64,000 nt of DNA from Hymenobacter coccineus (GTDB lineage: Bacteria > Bacteroidota > Bacteroidia > Cytophagales > Hymenobacteraceae): positions 62,001-126,000 of the forward strand of contig NZ_MDZA01000111.1 in assembly GCF_001816125.1 (NCBI RefSeq). Reading direction: 5' to 3'. Shown here in pieces: positions 18,642-26,985 of this stretch (position 1 is its first letter; each line of letters begins with the position of its first letter). The translations under genes and the position numbers were made by a program. The notes below the pieces were generated by a model that had not been told where the DNA came from, made no database searches, and saw nothing but the letters and a program-made list of their open reading frames with translations.

Positions 18642-19352
18642 TTAGTCGCAGCCGTCGGGGCCGCAGGCGGGGCCATCGATTTGGCCCGCCACGGCCACCA
18701 GCTGGGGCTTGGCGGCCTGGGCCTCGTCCCACACCTTGCCCAATACTTCGGCAAACAGCTCGGCCGGCTGGGCCCCCGACACGGCGTATTTGTCCTCGAA
18801 CACGAAGAAGGGCACGCCCTGCACCCCAATTTGCTGGGCCTGGTACTCGTCGTAGCGCACGGCTTCGGCGTAGGTGCCGGCGGCCAGCGCCTGGCGGATT
18901 TCAGTGGCGTCAAGGCCCACTTCGGTGCCCAGCTGCACCAGGGTTTCCACGTCGTTCAGGTCGCGGCCCTGGGTGTAGTAGGCGGCCATGAGGCGCTCCT
19001 TGGTGGCGTCCTGGCGGCCGTGGTGGGCCCCCAGGTGCACGAGCTGGTGGGCCAGAAACGTGTTGGCGGGCACGGCGTGCTCAAAGTCGTAGGCCAGGCC
19101 CACTTCGCGGGCGATGCCGGCCATGTGGTCGTTCATGCGGCGGCCTTCGGCGGGCGAAACGCCTTTTTTGGCGGCCAGCGAGTCGTGGATGTTTTGGCCG
19201 GGCACGGGCTGGAAATCGGGCGTTAGCTGGAAGCTGCGCCACGTCACTTCCACCGCCTCGGGGTGGCCAAATTGCCGGAGGCACTCCTCAAAGCGGCGCT
19301 TGCCGATGTAACAGAACGGGCACACGACGTCGGACCAGATTTCAACTTTCAT
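18642..19352 (-). CDS. DsbA-family oxidoreductase (FrnE-like)
   Basis: A 236-residue thioredoxin-fold protein with active site CPFC in WSDVVCPFCYIGKRRFEE and the cis-Pro loop GVQGVPFFVFEDKYAVSGAQ. It has no signal peptide, so it should act in the cytosol, like FrnE-type disulfide isomerases. The C-terminus ends with an extra CGPDGCD pair of cysteines, which could carry electrons, swap disulfides with the active site, or bind metal. The gene stands alone, with the divergent aldo/keto reductase upstream. Family sure, substrate unknown. Confidence 0.9.
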   Translation of the reverse strand: MKVEIWSDVVCPFCYIGKRRFEECLRQFGHPEAVEVTWRSFQLTPDFQPVPGQNIHDSLAAKKGVSPAEGRRMNDHMAGIAREVGLAYDFEHAVPANTFLAHQLVHLGAHHGRQDATKERLMAAYYTQGRDLNDVETLVQLGTEVGLDATEIRQALAAGTYAEAVRYDEYQAQQIGVQGVPFFVFEDKYAVSGAQPAELFAEVLGKVWDEAQAAKPQLVAVAGQIDGPACGPDGCD

Positions 19353-19556
19353 CAGAAAAAATAATTACGGGGGTGAAAAAAACCGGCGGCGGCTTGGGCC
19401 CCCAGCCGGTGCATTGGCCGATAACAAGCCAGGGGCCCTCGAATGTTCACGCCCGCGCCCCCGGCGCCCCGCCGCCAGGCAACGTTTTGGGCCGGCGGCG
19501 GGTAAGACGAACGGGGCCCCGGGCCCTTGCATTGCTAACCAACCGCATCTTAATAT

Positions 19557-20555
19557 ATGGAATTTCAAGAGTTAGGCGCCTCGGGCGTCAAGGTTTCGCG
19601 CATCACGTTTGGCAGCTGGGCGGCCGGCGGCTGGATGTGGGGCGGCACCGAGCAGAACGACGCCGTGGGCGCCATCCACGCCAGCTACGAGCTGGGGGTG
19701 ACCAGCATCGACACGGCCCCCATCTACGGGCAGGGCCTGAGCGAGCAGATTGTGGGCGAGGCCATCAAGAGCCTGCCGCGCGACAAGGTGCAAGTGCTCA
19801 CCAAGTTCGGCATGCGCTGGGACCTGGCCAAGGGCGACTTCGCCATGAAAACCAAGGATAACGAAGGCCACGACCTGGACGTGTACAAGTACGCCAGCCG
19901 CGCCAGCATCATCAAGGAGTGCGAGGACAGCCTCCAGCGCCTGGGCACCGACTACATTGACCTCTACCAGCAGCATTGGCCTGACACCACCACGCCGATT
20001 GACGAAACGATGGAAGCCGTGCAGCGCCTCATCGAGCAGGGCAAGGTGCGCGCCGCGGGCGTAAGCAACTACTCGGTGGCGCAAATGGAAGAAGCCGAAA
20101 AGACCATCAAGCTGGCTTCCAACCAGGTGCCGTACAGCATGTTGCGGCGCGATATTGAGAAAGACGTGGTACCGTATTGCCAGGCCAACAACAAAGGCAT
20201 CCTGGTGTACAGCCCCTTGCAGCTAGGCTTACTGACGGGCAAGATGAAGCCCGGCCAGCACTTCGACGCCAGCGACCTGCGCAGCACCAACAAGCTGTTC
20301 AAGCCCGAAAGCGTGACCCGCGTGAACGAGTTTTTGAACAAAATCCGGCCCCTGGCCGAAACCAAAGGCGCCACCCTGGGCCAGCTCGTGCTGCGCTGGA
20401 CGCTGGCGCAGCCCGGCATCACGGTGGCGCTGGTGGGGGCCCGCAACCCCGAGCAGGCCGTGCAAAACGCCAAGGCCATCGACGTGCAGCTCTCGTTTGA
20501 GGAAGTGGACTTCATCAACAAGCAGCTGCGGGCCCTGGCGCCGGCCGCTGTGTAA
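19557..20555 (+). CDS. Aldo/keto reductase
   Basis: A 332-residue TIM-barrel NADPH-dependent oxidoreductase. Visible are the N-terminal FGSWAAGGWMWGG, the catalytic Asp/Tyr region SIDTAPIYGQGLSE, Lys in KVQVLTKFGMRW, the His of LYQQHWPD, the AAGVSNYSV segment and the cofactor loop GARNPEQAVQNA. It is closest to the YghZ/general-stress-type class of AKRs that reduce aldehydes and ketones. The gene diverges from the DsbA-like gene and is followed by a palindromic repeat. Complete; the substrate is not predictable. Confidence 0.9.
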   Translation: MEFQELGASGVKVSRITFGSWAAGGWMWGGTEQNDAVGAIHASYELGVTSIDTAPIYGQGLSEQIVGEAIKSLPRDKVQVLTKFGMRWDLAKGDFAMKTKDNEGHDLDVYKYASRASIIKECEDSLQRLGTDYIDLYQQHWPDTTTPIDETMEAVQRLIEQGKVRAAGVSNYSVAQMEEAEKTIKLASNQVPYSMLRRDIEKDVVPYCQANNKGILVYSPLQLGLLTGKMKPGQHFDASDLRSTNKLFKPESVTRVNEFLNKIRPLAETKGATLGQLVLRWTLAQPGITVALVGARNPEQAVQNAKAIDVQLSFEEVDFINKQLRALAPAAV

Positions 20556-20574
20556 TAGGTTATAAATAACGGGT

Positions 20575-20651
20575 TGTCATTCCGACGAAGGAGGAATCTG
20601 AGTAAAACCAGGCAAGGGCAATTCTCAGATTCCTCCTTCGTCGGAATGACA
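20575..20651. repeat. Palindromic repeat, family A copy 1
   Basis: The arm TGTCATTCCGACGAAGGAGG and its complement flank a loop containing GTAAAACCAGGCAAGGGC. The same arms and a related, inverted loop are found at 60984-61067. Confidence 0.8.
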
Positions 20652-20696
20652 GTTCTCTAGTTGTGCCACCTCCTGGGGCCCCGCCCTCCACTTTCG

Positions 20697-20732
20697 AAAA
20701 GGCGCTGCTATTTTTAGCAGCGCCTTTTTTTG
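20697..20732 (+). terminator. Intrinsic terminator just before the OmdA-like gene
   Basis: A stem with arms AAGGCGCTGCTA and TAGCAGCGCCTT is followed by T7. It closes the aldo/keto reductase unit and ends only 5 bases before the next ATG. Confidence 0.7.
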
Positions 20733-20737
20733 TTGCC

Positions 20738-21223
20738 ATGTCCGCCGCGGTTTCGTTTTGCGCCGTGCTGGAGGCCGGGGGCCCTAGCTTCATGCCCACC
20801 CAAATTGTGGTGGTGCCCGAAGCCGTGCGCGCCGCTTTGGGCCCTGGCACGAAGCGCGTGGTGTGCACCATTGGCGGCCACGCCGAGCGGCTGGGGCTAC
20901 TCCCGCAGGAAGGCGGCGGGCGCTACCTGCTGCTGCGCAAGGAGTTGTGCGCACGGCTGGGCCTAAAAATCGGCCAGGAAGTCGCCCTTACCCTGGCGCC
21001 CGACCCCGCCCCGGACCACATCAACTTGCCCGATGAGCTGGCCGAAGCCTTGGGGGCCTGGCCCGAAGCCGAGGCGGCGTTCCACGCCCACAGCGGTTCG
21101 CATAAGCGCGCCATGGCCCGCCACGTGGCAACCGCCAAGGCGGCCGAAACCCGCGCCCGCCGCGCCGTGCAGCTGGCCGAGCGCCTGGCGGCGGGGGCCC
21201 ATCCGTTTCGGGCGGGGGGCTAA
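20738..21223 (+). CDS. YdeI/OmpD-associated (OmdA) family protein with DUF1905 domain
   Basis: A 161-residue cytosolic protein. Residues 1-90 match the DUF1905 beta-barrel pattern (SFCAVLEAGG, IVVVPEAVRAALG, YLLLRKELCARLGLKIGQEV). The helical C-terminal part has HSGSHKRAMARHVATAKAAETRARRA, as in the OmdA/YdeI group once linked to bacteriocin protection. Its biochemical role is unknown. The start at 20738 lies immediately after a terminator hairpin, so the mRNA leader must be very short or transcription reads through. proB follows by 30 bp on the same strand. Confidence 0.75.
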   Translation: MSAAVSFCAVLEAGGPSFMPTQIVVVPEAVRAALGPGTKRVVCTIGGHAERLGLLPQEGGGRYLLLRKELCARLGLKIGQEVALTLAPDPAPDHINLPDELAEALGAWPEAEAAFHAHSGSHKRAMARHVATAKAAETRARRAVQLAERLAAGAHPFRAGG

Positions 21224-21240
21224 ACTGCGGGCCGGGCCGG

Positions 21241-21248
21241 TATTTTTG
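21241..21248 (+). promoter_or_regulatory. Possible Bacteroidota -7 element of proB
   Basis: TATTTTTG fits the TAnnTTTG consensus exactly, 5 bases before the proB ATG, implying a nearly leaderless transcript. No good -33 TTTG was seen at the normal spacing. Confidence 0.3.
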
Positions 21249-21253
21249 CCCCC

Positions 21254-22345
21254 ATGCCCCTGCCCTACCGCCGCCTCGTCGTCAAAATCGGTTCCAACGT
21301 CCTCACCCAGCCCAACGGCCTGCCCGACCTCGACCGCCTTACCAAGCTGGTGGCGCAGGTAGCCGCGCTGCACGCCAACGGACTGGAAGTCATCGTAGTA
21401 TCGTCGGGGGCCGTGGCCGCGGGGCGCAGCCTGCTCACCCTGCCGCCTAAGACCGATGCCGTGCGCAGCCGCCAGGTGCTGGCTGCCCTGGGCCAGGTGA
21501 AGCTGCTGGGCCTCTACGCCGAGCGCTTGGCTACCCACGGCCTGCTGGGGGCCCAAGTGCTGGTGACGAAGGAAGATTTCCGCGACCGCCAGCACTACCA
21601 GAACATGCAGAACTGCTTCCTGGAGCTGCTCCAGCAGCAAGTGGTGCCCATCGTGAACGAGAACGACGTAGTGGCCGTCACGGAACTGATGTTCACAGAC
21701 AACGACGAGCTGGCCGGCCTCATCGCCGCGCAGCTCAACGCCGACGCGCTCATTATCCTCAGCAACGTGGACGGCATTTTCGACGGCGACCCGGCGGCCC
21801 CGGGCTCGCAGGTCATCCGGGAAATTGCGCCGGGGGCCACGGGCTTCGCCGATTTTGTGACCACGCAACGCTCGCAGTTTGGGCGCGGCGGCATGCTCAC
21901 CAAGTGCCATATGGCGCACAAAGTGGCCAAGCTGGGCATCAGCGTGCACATCGCCAACGGCAAAACCGCCGGCATTTTGCCCGCCTTGCTAGCCGAAACC
22001 GCCGTCAACACCTGGTTCCGGCCGGGCAAAGCGGCCTCGGGCAAGAAGAAATGGCTGGCCCACGCCCAGGCCGCGGCCCAGGCCGTGGTGCGCGTGAACG
22101 CCGGGGCCCGGGCCGCCCTCACTGCCGCCGGCCACGCCAGCAGCCTGCTGCCGGTGGGCGTGGTGGCCATCGAGGGCACGTTCCAGAAGGGCGACATCGT
22201 GCGCATAACGGACGACGCCACCGGCCAGCCCTTCGCCCTGGGCATCGCCGAATACGGCGCCGACAAGGCCCTGGAGTGGCTGGGCCAGCAACACCAACGC
22301 GCCCTGGTGCACTACGATTACCTGTTCCTGAACCCCGATGCTTAG
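21254..22345 (+). CDS. proB: Glutamate 5-kinase
   Basis: A 363-residue ProB that phosphorylates glutamate to gamma-glutamyl phosphate, the first step of proline synthesis. The amino-acid kinase domain shows RLVVKIGSNVLTQ, VSSGAVAAGR, NENDVVAVTEL, NVDGIFDGDP and RGGMLTKCHMAHKVA. A C-terminal PUA domain is present (from about 270: RVNAGARAALTAAG, VGVVAIEGTFQKGDIVRI), as in the long form that is feedback-inhibited by proline. proA, its usual partner, lies 2.1 kb downstream, with a minus-strand AraC-SDR cassette between. Confidence 0.95.
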   Translation: MPLPYRRLVVKIGSNVLTQPNGLPDLDRLTKLVAQVAALHANGLEVIVVSSGAVAAGRSLLTLPPKTDAVRSRQVLAALGQVKLLGLYAERLATHGLLGAQVLVTKEDFRDRQHYQNMQNCFLELLQQQVVPIVNENDVVAVTELMFTDNDELAGLIAAQLNADALIILSNVDGIFDGDPAAPGSQVIREIAPGATGFADFVTTQRSQFGRGGMLTKCHMAHKVAKLGISVHIANGKTAGILPALLAETAVNTWFRPGKAASGKKKWLAHAQAAAQAVVRVNAGARAALTAAGHASSLLPVGVVAIEGTFQKGDIVRITDDATGQPFALGIAEYGADKALEWLGQQHQRALVHYDYLFLNPDA

Positions 22346-22368
22346 GGTGGTTTGAGTTAGTTAAAAAT

Positions 22369-22506
22369 CAATAAGGACGCCATGCTCATCTAGCGTCCGC
22401 GCAGCCGAAGCATCTCTCCCGCAGCAGTGAACCAATCAATTGGAATAGTTGAGCAGTAGAAATGCTTCGGCTGCGCGGACGCTAGATGAGTATGACGGCC
22501 TTATTG
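22369..22506. repeat. Palindromic repeat, family B copy 2 (long-armed)
   Basis: Arms of about 44 bp (CATGCTCATCTAGCGTCCGC and its complement, with GCAGCCGAAGCAT) enclose a loop of about 45 bp. It lies just after proB, at the left edge of the AraC-SDR cassette that separates proB from proA. Confidence 0.8.
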
Positions 22507-22543
22507 ATTCAAACAGCTTTTAGGGGCCGCAGGGGCCCCACCG

Positions 22544-23284
22544 CTAGCCCTGCGCCGTGGGCCGGACGATGATTTCGCCCACGTCCACGCCGGCCGGTTG
22601 CGCGATGGCAAAGGCAATGGCACGGGCAATGGCCTCAGGCGGCAGCGCCATGGCGTCGCGGGCGGCTTCGAGCTGCGCTTTCACTTCCGGGTTAGTCACC
22701 CCGTCCGCGAAGTTCGTGTGCACGAAGCCGGGGGAAATAACGGTGACGCGCAGGTGCGCGCCGGCCTCTTGGCGCAGGCCCTCGGACAGGGCCCGCACGG
22801 CAAATTTCGTGGCGGAGTAAACCGCCTGGTTCGGCACCGTTTTGTGCGCGGCGGTGGACGCCGTATTGACGAAATGCCCGAACCCTTGCCGGCGAAAAAG
22901 GGGCAGCGCGGCGGCAATGCCGTACAGCACACCCTTGAGGTTGACGTCCACCATGTCCTCCCAGTCCGCCACGCGCAGGTCGTCCAGGGGCGAAATCGGC
23001 ATCACGCCAGCGTTGCTGATAAGCACGTCTAGCTGGCCATACCGGCTTGTGGCCAGCTGGACGAGGTTGTCCACATCGGCGCGCTGCCGCACATCGGTGG
23101 GGGCGTAGGCGACCTCGCCGCCCGCCGCCGCGATACGGGCCGCCAGCGCCGCCAAGCGCTCGGGGCCCCGGGCGCCAAGCACCACTTTCGCCCCTTGAGC
23201 GGCGAGTAGCAGCGCCGTGGCTTCGCCGATGCCGCTGCTGGCCCCCGTGATGGCGACGACCTTGCCCGTTATTCCGTTTTCCAT
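22544..23284 (-). CDS. Short-chain dehydrogenase/reductase
   Basis: A 246-residue classical SDR with cofactor motif TGASSGIGEA, structural NAG in ISNAGV, catalytic Ser in NTASTAA, YSATK active site and PGFVHTNF. It is closest to the YdfG/clavaldehyde-type NADP-dependent SDRs. The ATG at 23284 gives MENGITGKVVAITGASS; the longer open frame overlaps the intergenic gap. It lies 83 bp downstream of an AraC regulator on the same strand, the same arrangement and spacing as at 36659-38495. Likely controlled by that regulator; the substrate is unknown. Confidence 0.9.
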   Translation of the reverse strand: MENGITGKVVAITGASSGIGEATALLLAAQGAKVVLGARGPERLAALAARIAAAGGEVAYAPTDVRQRADVDNLVQLATSRYGQLDVLISNAGVMPISPLDDLRVADWEDMVDVNLKGVLYGIAAALPLFRRQGFGHFVNTASTAAHKTVPNQAVYSATKFAVRALSEGLRQEAGAHLRVTVISPGFVHTNFADGVTNPEVKAQLEAARDAMALPPEAIARAIAFAIAQPAGVDVGEIIVRPTAQG

Positions 23285-23367
23285 GGCCTTGCCTTTTAAC
23301 TGAGTGGTTGAGGAAGGCAAAGGTCGCGGCGGGCGGCGGGGCAATGCTATGCGAATCAATCCAAAAC

Positions 23368-24270
23368 TTATGAAACCACTGCGGGCTGCCGGCGGTACTG
23401 ATTGGGCGATTGCCCGGTTTGCTTTTTGAAGAAGCTGTTGAAATTGGGCGCGTGTCCGAAGCCCAAGCAGTAGCCTATTTCCGCCAGGGTCCAGTCGCTG
23501 TGGCGCAGGAGCGCCTTGGCTTCGGCGGCTACTTTTTCGGCGATGTGCGCCGTGGTGGTTTTGCCCGTCACGTCTTTCAGCGCCTTGTTGAGGTGGTTGG
23601 TGTGCACAGCCAACTGCTGGGCAAACTCGTTCGCGTTTTTGAGCGGCAGCGTGTGCTGCGGCGAAGGGATGGGAAACTGCCGGTCCAGCAGGTCCAGGAA
23701 CAGCGCGCTGAGGCGAGCGGCGGACGTGCCCGGCTGGAGGAAAGGCACGGCCGGCGCCAGCTTGAGCGATTCGTGCAGAATAATTTGCAAGTAGTTGCGC
23801 AGCAGCTCGTTCTTGTTCATATAAGACGACTGTGCTTCTGCCAGCAGTTGCGTAAAGAGGCTGCTGAGCCGGCGCACCTCCTCGGGCCCGGGAAATAGCA
23901 CCGGGCTGCCCCCCACCCGGAACAGCGGCGAGCCGGCCACGCCATCAGGGCGCAGCGCTGGCGGCAAGAACTCCTCCGTGAACAAGAAGGCGAAGCCCGT
24001 TTCGTGGCCGGCCAGCCGCTCCCAGGAAAAAGCAACCAAGGGATTGGCCAGAATCAGGGCGCAGTCCTGCACCGACACTTGCTGGTCGGCGTAGCCCAGG
24101 ATGCCCTGCACGCTGCACAGCAGCTTTATTTTGTAGAAGTCCCGCCGCTGGTGCGGGAACGAGACGGGCCGCGCCGCGTCCTCCAAGCGGTACACCAAAA
24201 CCTGCCCAGCGGCCGCAGAATCTTGACCGTGCCGCCGGTGAACGTCCGCAAGGGTCAGGCGTGCTTTCAT
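23368..24270 (-). CDS. AraC-family transcriptional regulator
   Basis: A 300-residue regulator with an N-terminal cupin-like sensor half ([24 protein letters not shown]) and a C-terminal double helix-turn-helix ([41 protein letters not shown]). It is closely related to the AraC protein at 36659-37561. The perfect -7 type sequence TAGCTTTG lies a few bases before the ATG on the minus strand. The SDR gene directly downstream is the likely target. The inducer is unknown. Confidence 0.9.
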   Translation of the reverse strand: MKARLTLADVHRRHGQDSAAAGQVLVYRLEDAARPVSFPHQRRDFYKIKLLCSVQGILGYADQQVSVQDCALILANPLVAFSWERLAGHETGFAFLFTEEFLPPALRPDGVAGSPLFRVGGSPVLFPGPEEVRRLSSLFTQLLAEAQSSYMNKNELLRNYLQIILHESLKLAPAVPFLQPGTSAARLSALFLDLLDRQFPIPSPQHTLPLKNANEFAQQLAVHTNHLNKALKDVTGKTTTAHIAEKVAAEAKALLRHSDWTLAEIGYCLGFGHAPNFNSFFKKQTGQSPNQYRRQPAVVS

Positions 24271-24420
24271 TTGGCAAAGCTATGCCATTCAAATCACTCC
24301 GCTAGACACCTCCACTGGGGTCCACTGGCCGCGCCTGGGCGGTTACCGGGCGGCTACCGGGGCCCCAGTGCAAAGCCGGCGGCCCGGGCCGTTCTTTGCA
24401 GAACGCTTGCCCCGCCGCCC

Positions 24421-25689
24421 ATGACCACTGCCACCGCCACCGACTACGCCGCCCTTTTCACTGCCACCCAGCAGGCCAGCTACGCGCTGGGGGCCCTGGC
24501 GCCCGCTGCCACAGACGCGCTGCTGCGCGAGCTGGCCGCCGCCGTGCGCACGGAAACGCCGTTTTTGCTGGCCGAAAATGCCCGCGACCTGGCCCGCATG
24601 CCCGAGGCCAACCCGAACCACGACCGCCTGCGCCTCACCGCCGAGCGCCTGGCCGGCATCGCCACCGATTTGGAGAACGTGGCCGCTTTGCCCTCGCCGC
24701 TCGGCCAGGCGCTCAGCGATAAGACCTTGCCCAACGGCTTGCATTTGCGCAAGGTGCGCGTGCCGCTGGGGGTGGTCGGCATTATATATGAGGCCCGGCC
24801 CAACGTGACGTTCGACAGCCTGGCATTGTGCCTGAAAACCGGCAACGCCTGCCTGCTGAAGGGCGGCTCCGACGCGGCGTATTCCAACGCGGCGGCGCTG
24901 GCCGTGGCGGGCCCCGTGCTGGAGCGCCACGGCTTGCCGCGGGCGGTGGCCACGCTGCTGCCGCCCGAGCGCGCCGCCACCGAGGCCCTGCTCGGGGCCG
25001 TGGGCTTCGTGGACGTGGTGATTCCGCGGGGCAGCCAGGGACTGATTGACTACGTGCGCCAGCACGCCAAGGTGCCCGTCATCGAAACCGGGGCGGGCGT
25101 GGTGCACACCTACTTCGACGCCAGCGGCGACCTGGCCAAGGGCGCGGCCATCATCGCCAACGCCAAAACCCGCCGCGTGAGCGTCTGCAACTCGCTCGAC
25201 TGCCTGCTCATCCACGCCAGCCGGCTGGCCGACTTGCCAGTGCTGGCGGCGCCGCTGGCCGCGGCCGGGGTGGAAATATTTGCCGACGCGCCCGCCCTGG
25301 GGGCCCTGGCCGGCCACTACCCCGCCGCCCTGCTGGCCCCGGCCGACGAGGCGCACTTCGGCACCGAATTTTTGGCCCTGCGTATGGCCATTAAAACCGT
25401 GCCCGACCTGGCGGGGGCCCTGGCCCACATTGCCCGGCACGGCTCACGCCACAGCGAGGCCATCATTTCCGAAACTGCCGCCCACATCGACACGTTTTTG
25501 CAGCGCGTGGACGCGGCCGCGGTGTACGCCAACGCCTCCACCGCCTTCACCGACGGGGCCCAGTTTGGGCTGGGGGCCGAAATTGGCATCAGCACCCAGA
25601 AGCTGCACGCCCGGGGCCCCATGGGCTTGGAGGAGCTTACCACCTACAAGTGGCTGGTGCGCGGCGACGGCCAGGTGCGGCTGAGCTGA
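24421..25689 (+). CDS. proA: Gamma-glutamyl phosphate reductase
   Basis: A 422-residue ProA that reduces gamma-glutamyl phosphate to the semialdehyde with NADPH. Family landmarks: [55 protein letters not shown], the catalytic Cys in [13 protein letters not shown] and [17 protein letters not shown]. The ATG at 24421 was chosen because the upstream frame is antisense to the AraC gene. It completes the ProB-ProA pair although the two are not adjacent. Confidence 0.95.
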   Translation: MTTATATDYAALFTATQQASYALGALAPAATDALLRELAAAVRTETPFLLAENARDLARMPEANPNHDRLRLTAERLAGIATDLENVAALPSPLGQALSDKTLPNGLHLRKVRVPLGVVGIIYEARPNVTFDSLALCLKTGNACLLKGGSDAAYSNAAALAVAGPVLERHGLPRAVATLLPPERAATEALLGAVGFVDVVIPRGSQGLIDYVRQHAKVPVIETGAGVVHTYFDASGDLAKGAAIIANAKTRRVSVCNSLDCLLIHASRLADLPVLAAPLAAAGVEIFADAPALGALAGHYPAALLAPADEAHFGTEFLALRMAIKTVPDLAGALAHIARHGSRHSEAIISETAAHIDTFLQRVDAAAVYANASTAFTDGAQFGLGAEIGISTQKLHARGPMGLEELTTYKWLVRGDGQVRLS

Positions 25690-25729
25690 GGCGTGCAACC
25701 GTGTTGGGGCCCCGCGCTATCTTGTTGGC

Positions 25730-26422
25730 ATGAAGCACCTTTTGCCGCTGGCCCTGCTGCTGGCTTCGCCCGCCCACGCCCAAACCAAGCTGAACCTGCC
25801 CCTCAAGCGGGAGCTGGACAGCATTTATGTGCAGGACCAGCGGTACCGCGAACTCATGATGACGGGCATGGGCCCTGGCAAAACCGAGGCCACCGAGGCG
25901 GCCCTGCACCTGGCCAAAGGCGAGCTGGAAAACTACCTGCGCACCAACATGCTCCGCACCGACTCGTCCGACATGCGCCGGGTGGCGGCCATCGTGCGGC
26001 GCTACGGCTACCCGGGCACGTCGCTGGTGGGCGCGCCCACCAATGAGGCGGTGTGGTGGGTGATTCAGCACTCTAACCAAATTCCGCAGTACCTGCCGCT
26101 GCTGAAAAAGGCGACCGAAACGGGCGAGCTGCCCTTCCACCGCTACGCCCAGATGCTGGACCGCCAGTTGATGAACGACGGGCAGGAGCAGCTGTACGGC
26201 ACGCAGGGCAAGGGCTACACCGTGCCCAACCCAGCCACCGGGGCCCCGGAAACCATCAAGTTCATCTGGCCCATCAAAGACGCGGCCCACGTGAACGAGC
26301 GCCGCAAGCAGGCCGGCTTTACGACCACCGTGGAGGAAAACGGGGCGGCCATCGGCATTCCCTACCAACCGGTGACGCTGGACTACGCCGAGCAGGTGCG
26401 GCGGCGGGCCCAGGGGCGCTAG
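25730..26422 (+). CDS. DUF6624-type secreted protein
   Basis: A 230-residue protein with a signal peptide (MKHLLPLALLLASPAHAQ). The mature part has the DUF6624 landmarks RRYGYPGTSLVG, AVWWVIQHSNQ and YLPLLKKATETGELP, followed by YAQMLDRQLMNDGQEQLYGTQG. The family is widespread in Bacteroidota and has no known function. The gene starts 40 bp after proA and converges on the DUF2141 gene with only 4 bases between stops. A TATCTTGT box about 8 bases before the start could be its own promoter. Confidence 0.75.
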   Translation: MKHLLPLALLLASPAHAQTKLNLPLKRELDSIYVQDQRYRELMMTGMGPGKTEATEAALHLAKGELENYLRTNMLRTDSSDMRRVAAIVRRYGYPGTSLVGAPTNEAVWWVIQHSNQIPQYLPLLKKATETGELPFHRYAQMLDRQLMNDGQEQLYGTQGKGYTVPNPATGAPETIKFIWPIKDAAHVNERRKQAGFTTTVEENGAAIGIPYQPVTLDYAEQVRRRAQGR

Positions 26423-26426
26423 GCCC

Positions 26427-26882
26427 CTAGTCTACCAGCTTGATGGTGACCACCTTGCCGTCGGCATCGGCCAGGAACTTGCACTGCTCAAAGTTGGGGG
26501 CCGAGAGCTTGGGGCGCACGTTGTTGGAAAAAGCGTAGGGCTCGGTGGGGATGCCCAGCAGGTTCTTGTCGAGCTTGTCGTTGTTGTTCACGTCTTGGGT
26601 GAGGGCCACGGCCCAATCGCCCTTGGCCAGGGCCACGGGCACCGAAATTTCGTGCTGGCCGTTGGGCTTCACTTCCAGCCGAAAGGCCTGCTGGCCGTGC
26701 TTGAGGAAAGATTCGGGGTCGTGGTAGAAATTGAGCCGCACCACCGATTCGGTGGAAACCAATCCGGTGACCACCACCGTTACCGCGGCGGTGGTAGGCC
26801 CCGGCGCGGCAGCCGGCGGGCCGGCGGCGCGGGCCACGCAATTGCCGCCAACCAAAAATGAGAAAAACAGTAAAGCCTTCAT
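26427..26882 (-). CDS. DUF2141 secreted protein
   Basis: A 151-residue exported protein (signal peptide MKALLFFSFLVGG with cleavage near ARA). It carries the DUF2141 pattern: VVVTGLVSTESVVRLNFYH, WAVALTQDVNNNDKLDKNLLGIPTEPYAFSNN, and a C-terminal beta strand. The family is an Ig-like beta-sandwich of unknown function common in Bacteroidota. It ends back-to-back with the DUF6624 gene and diverges from the NADH dehydrogenase gene. An upstream ATG three codons earlier was rejected as less fitting. Confidence 0.8.
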   Translation of the reverse strand: MKALLFFSFLVGGNCVARAAGPPAAAPGPTTAAVTVVVTGLVSTESVVRLNFYHDPESFLKHGQQAFRLEVKPNGQHEISVPVALAKGDWAVALTQDVNNNDKLDKNLLGIPTEPYAFSNNVRPKLSAPNFEQCKFLADADGKVVTIKLVD

Positions 26883-26985
26883 AGCAAGCACAATTAATCA
26901 GCGTGGTGCGGCTGTAACGCCGCCCGGCGCCGAAAGAGTTCGGCTTTGGGGGCCCCAGGCCGCACCCATTGGCAATCTTTACGGC

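Noticed and set aside
18524-22506. Family B repeats as a CRISPR array
   Set aside because: Copies are single, far apart and palindromic, without regular spacers or cas genes.
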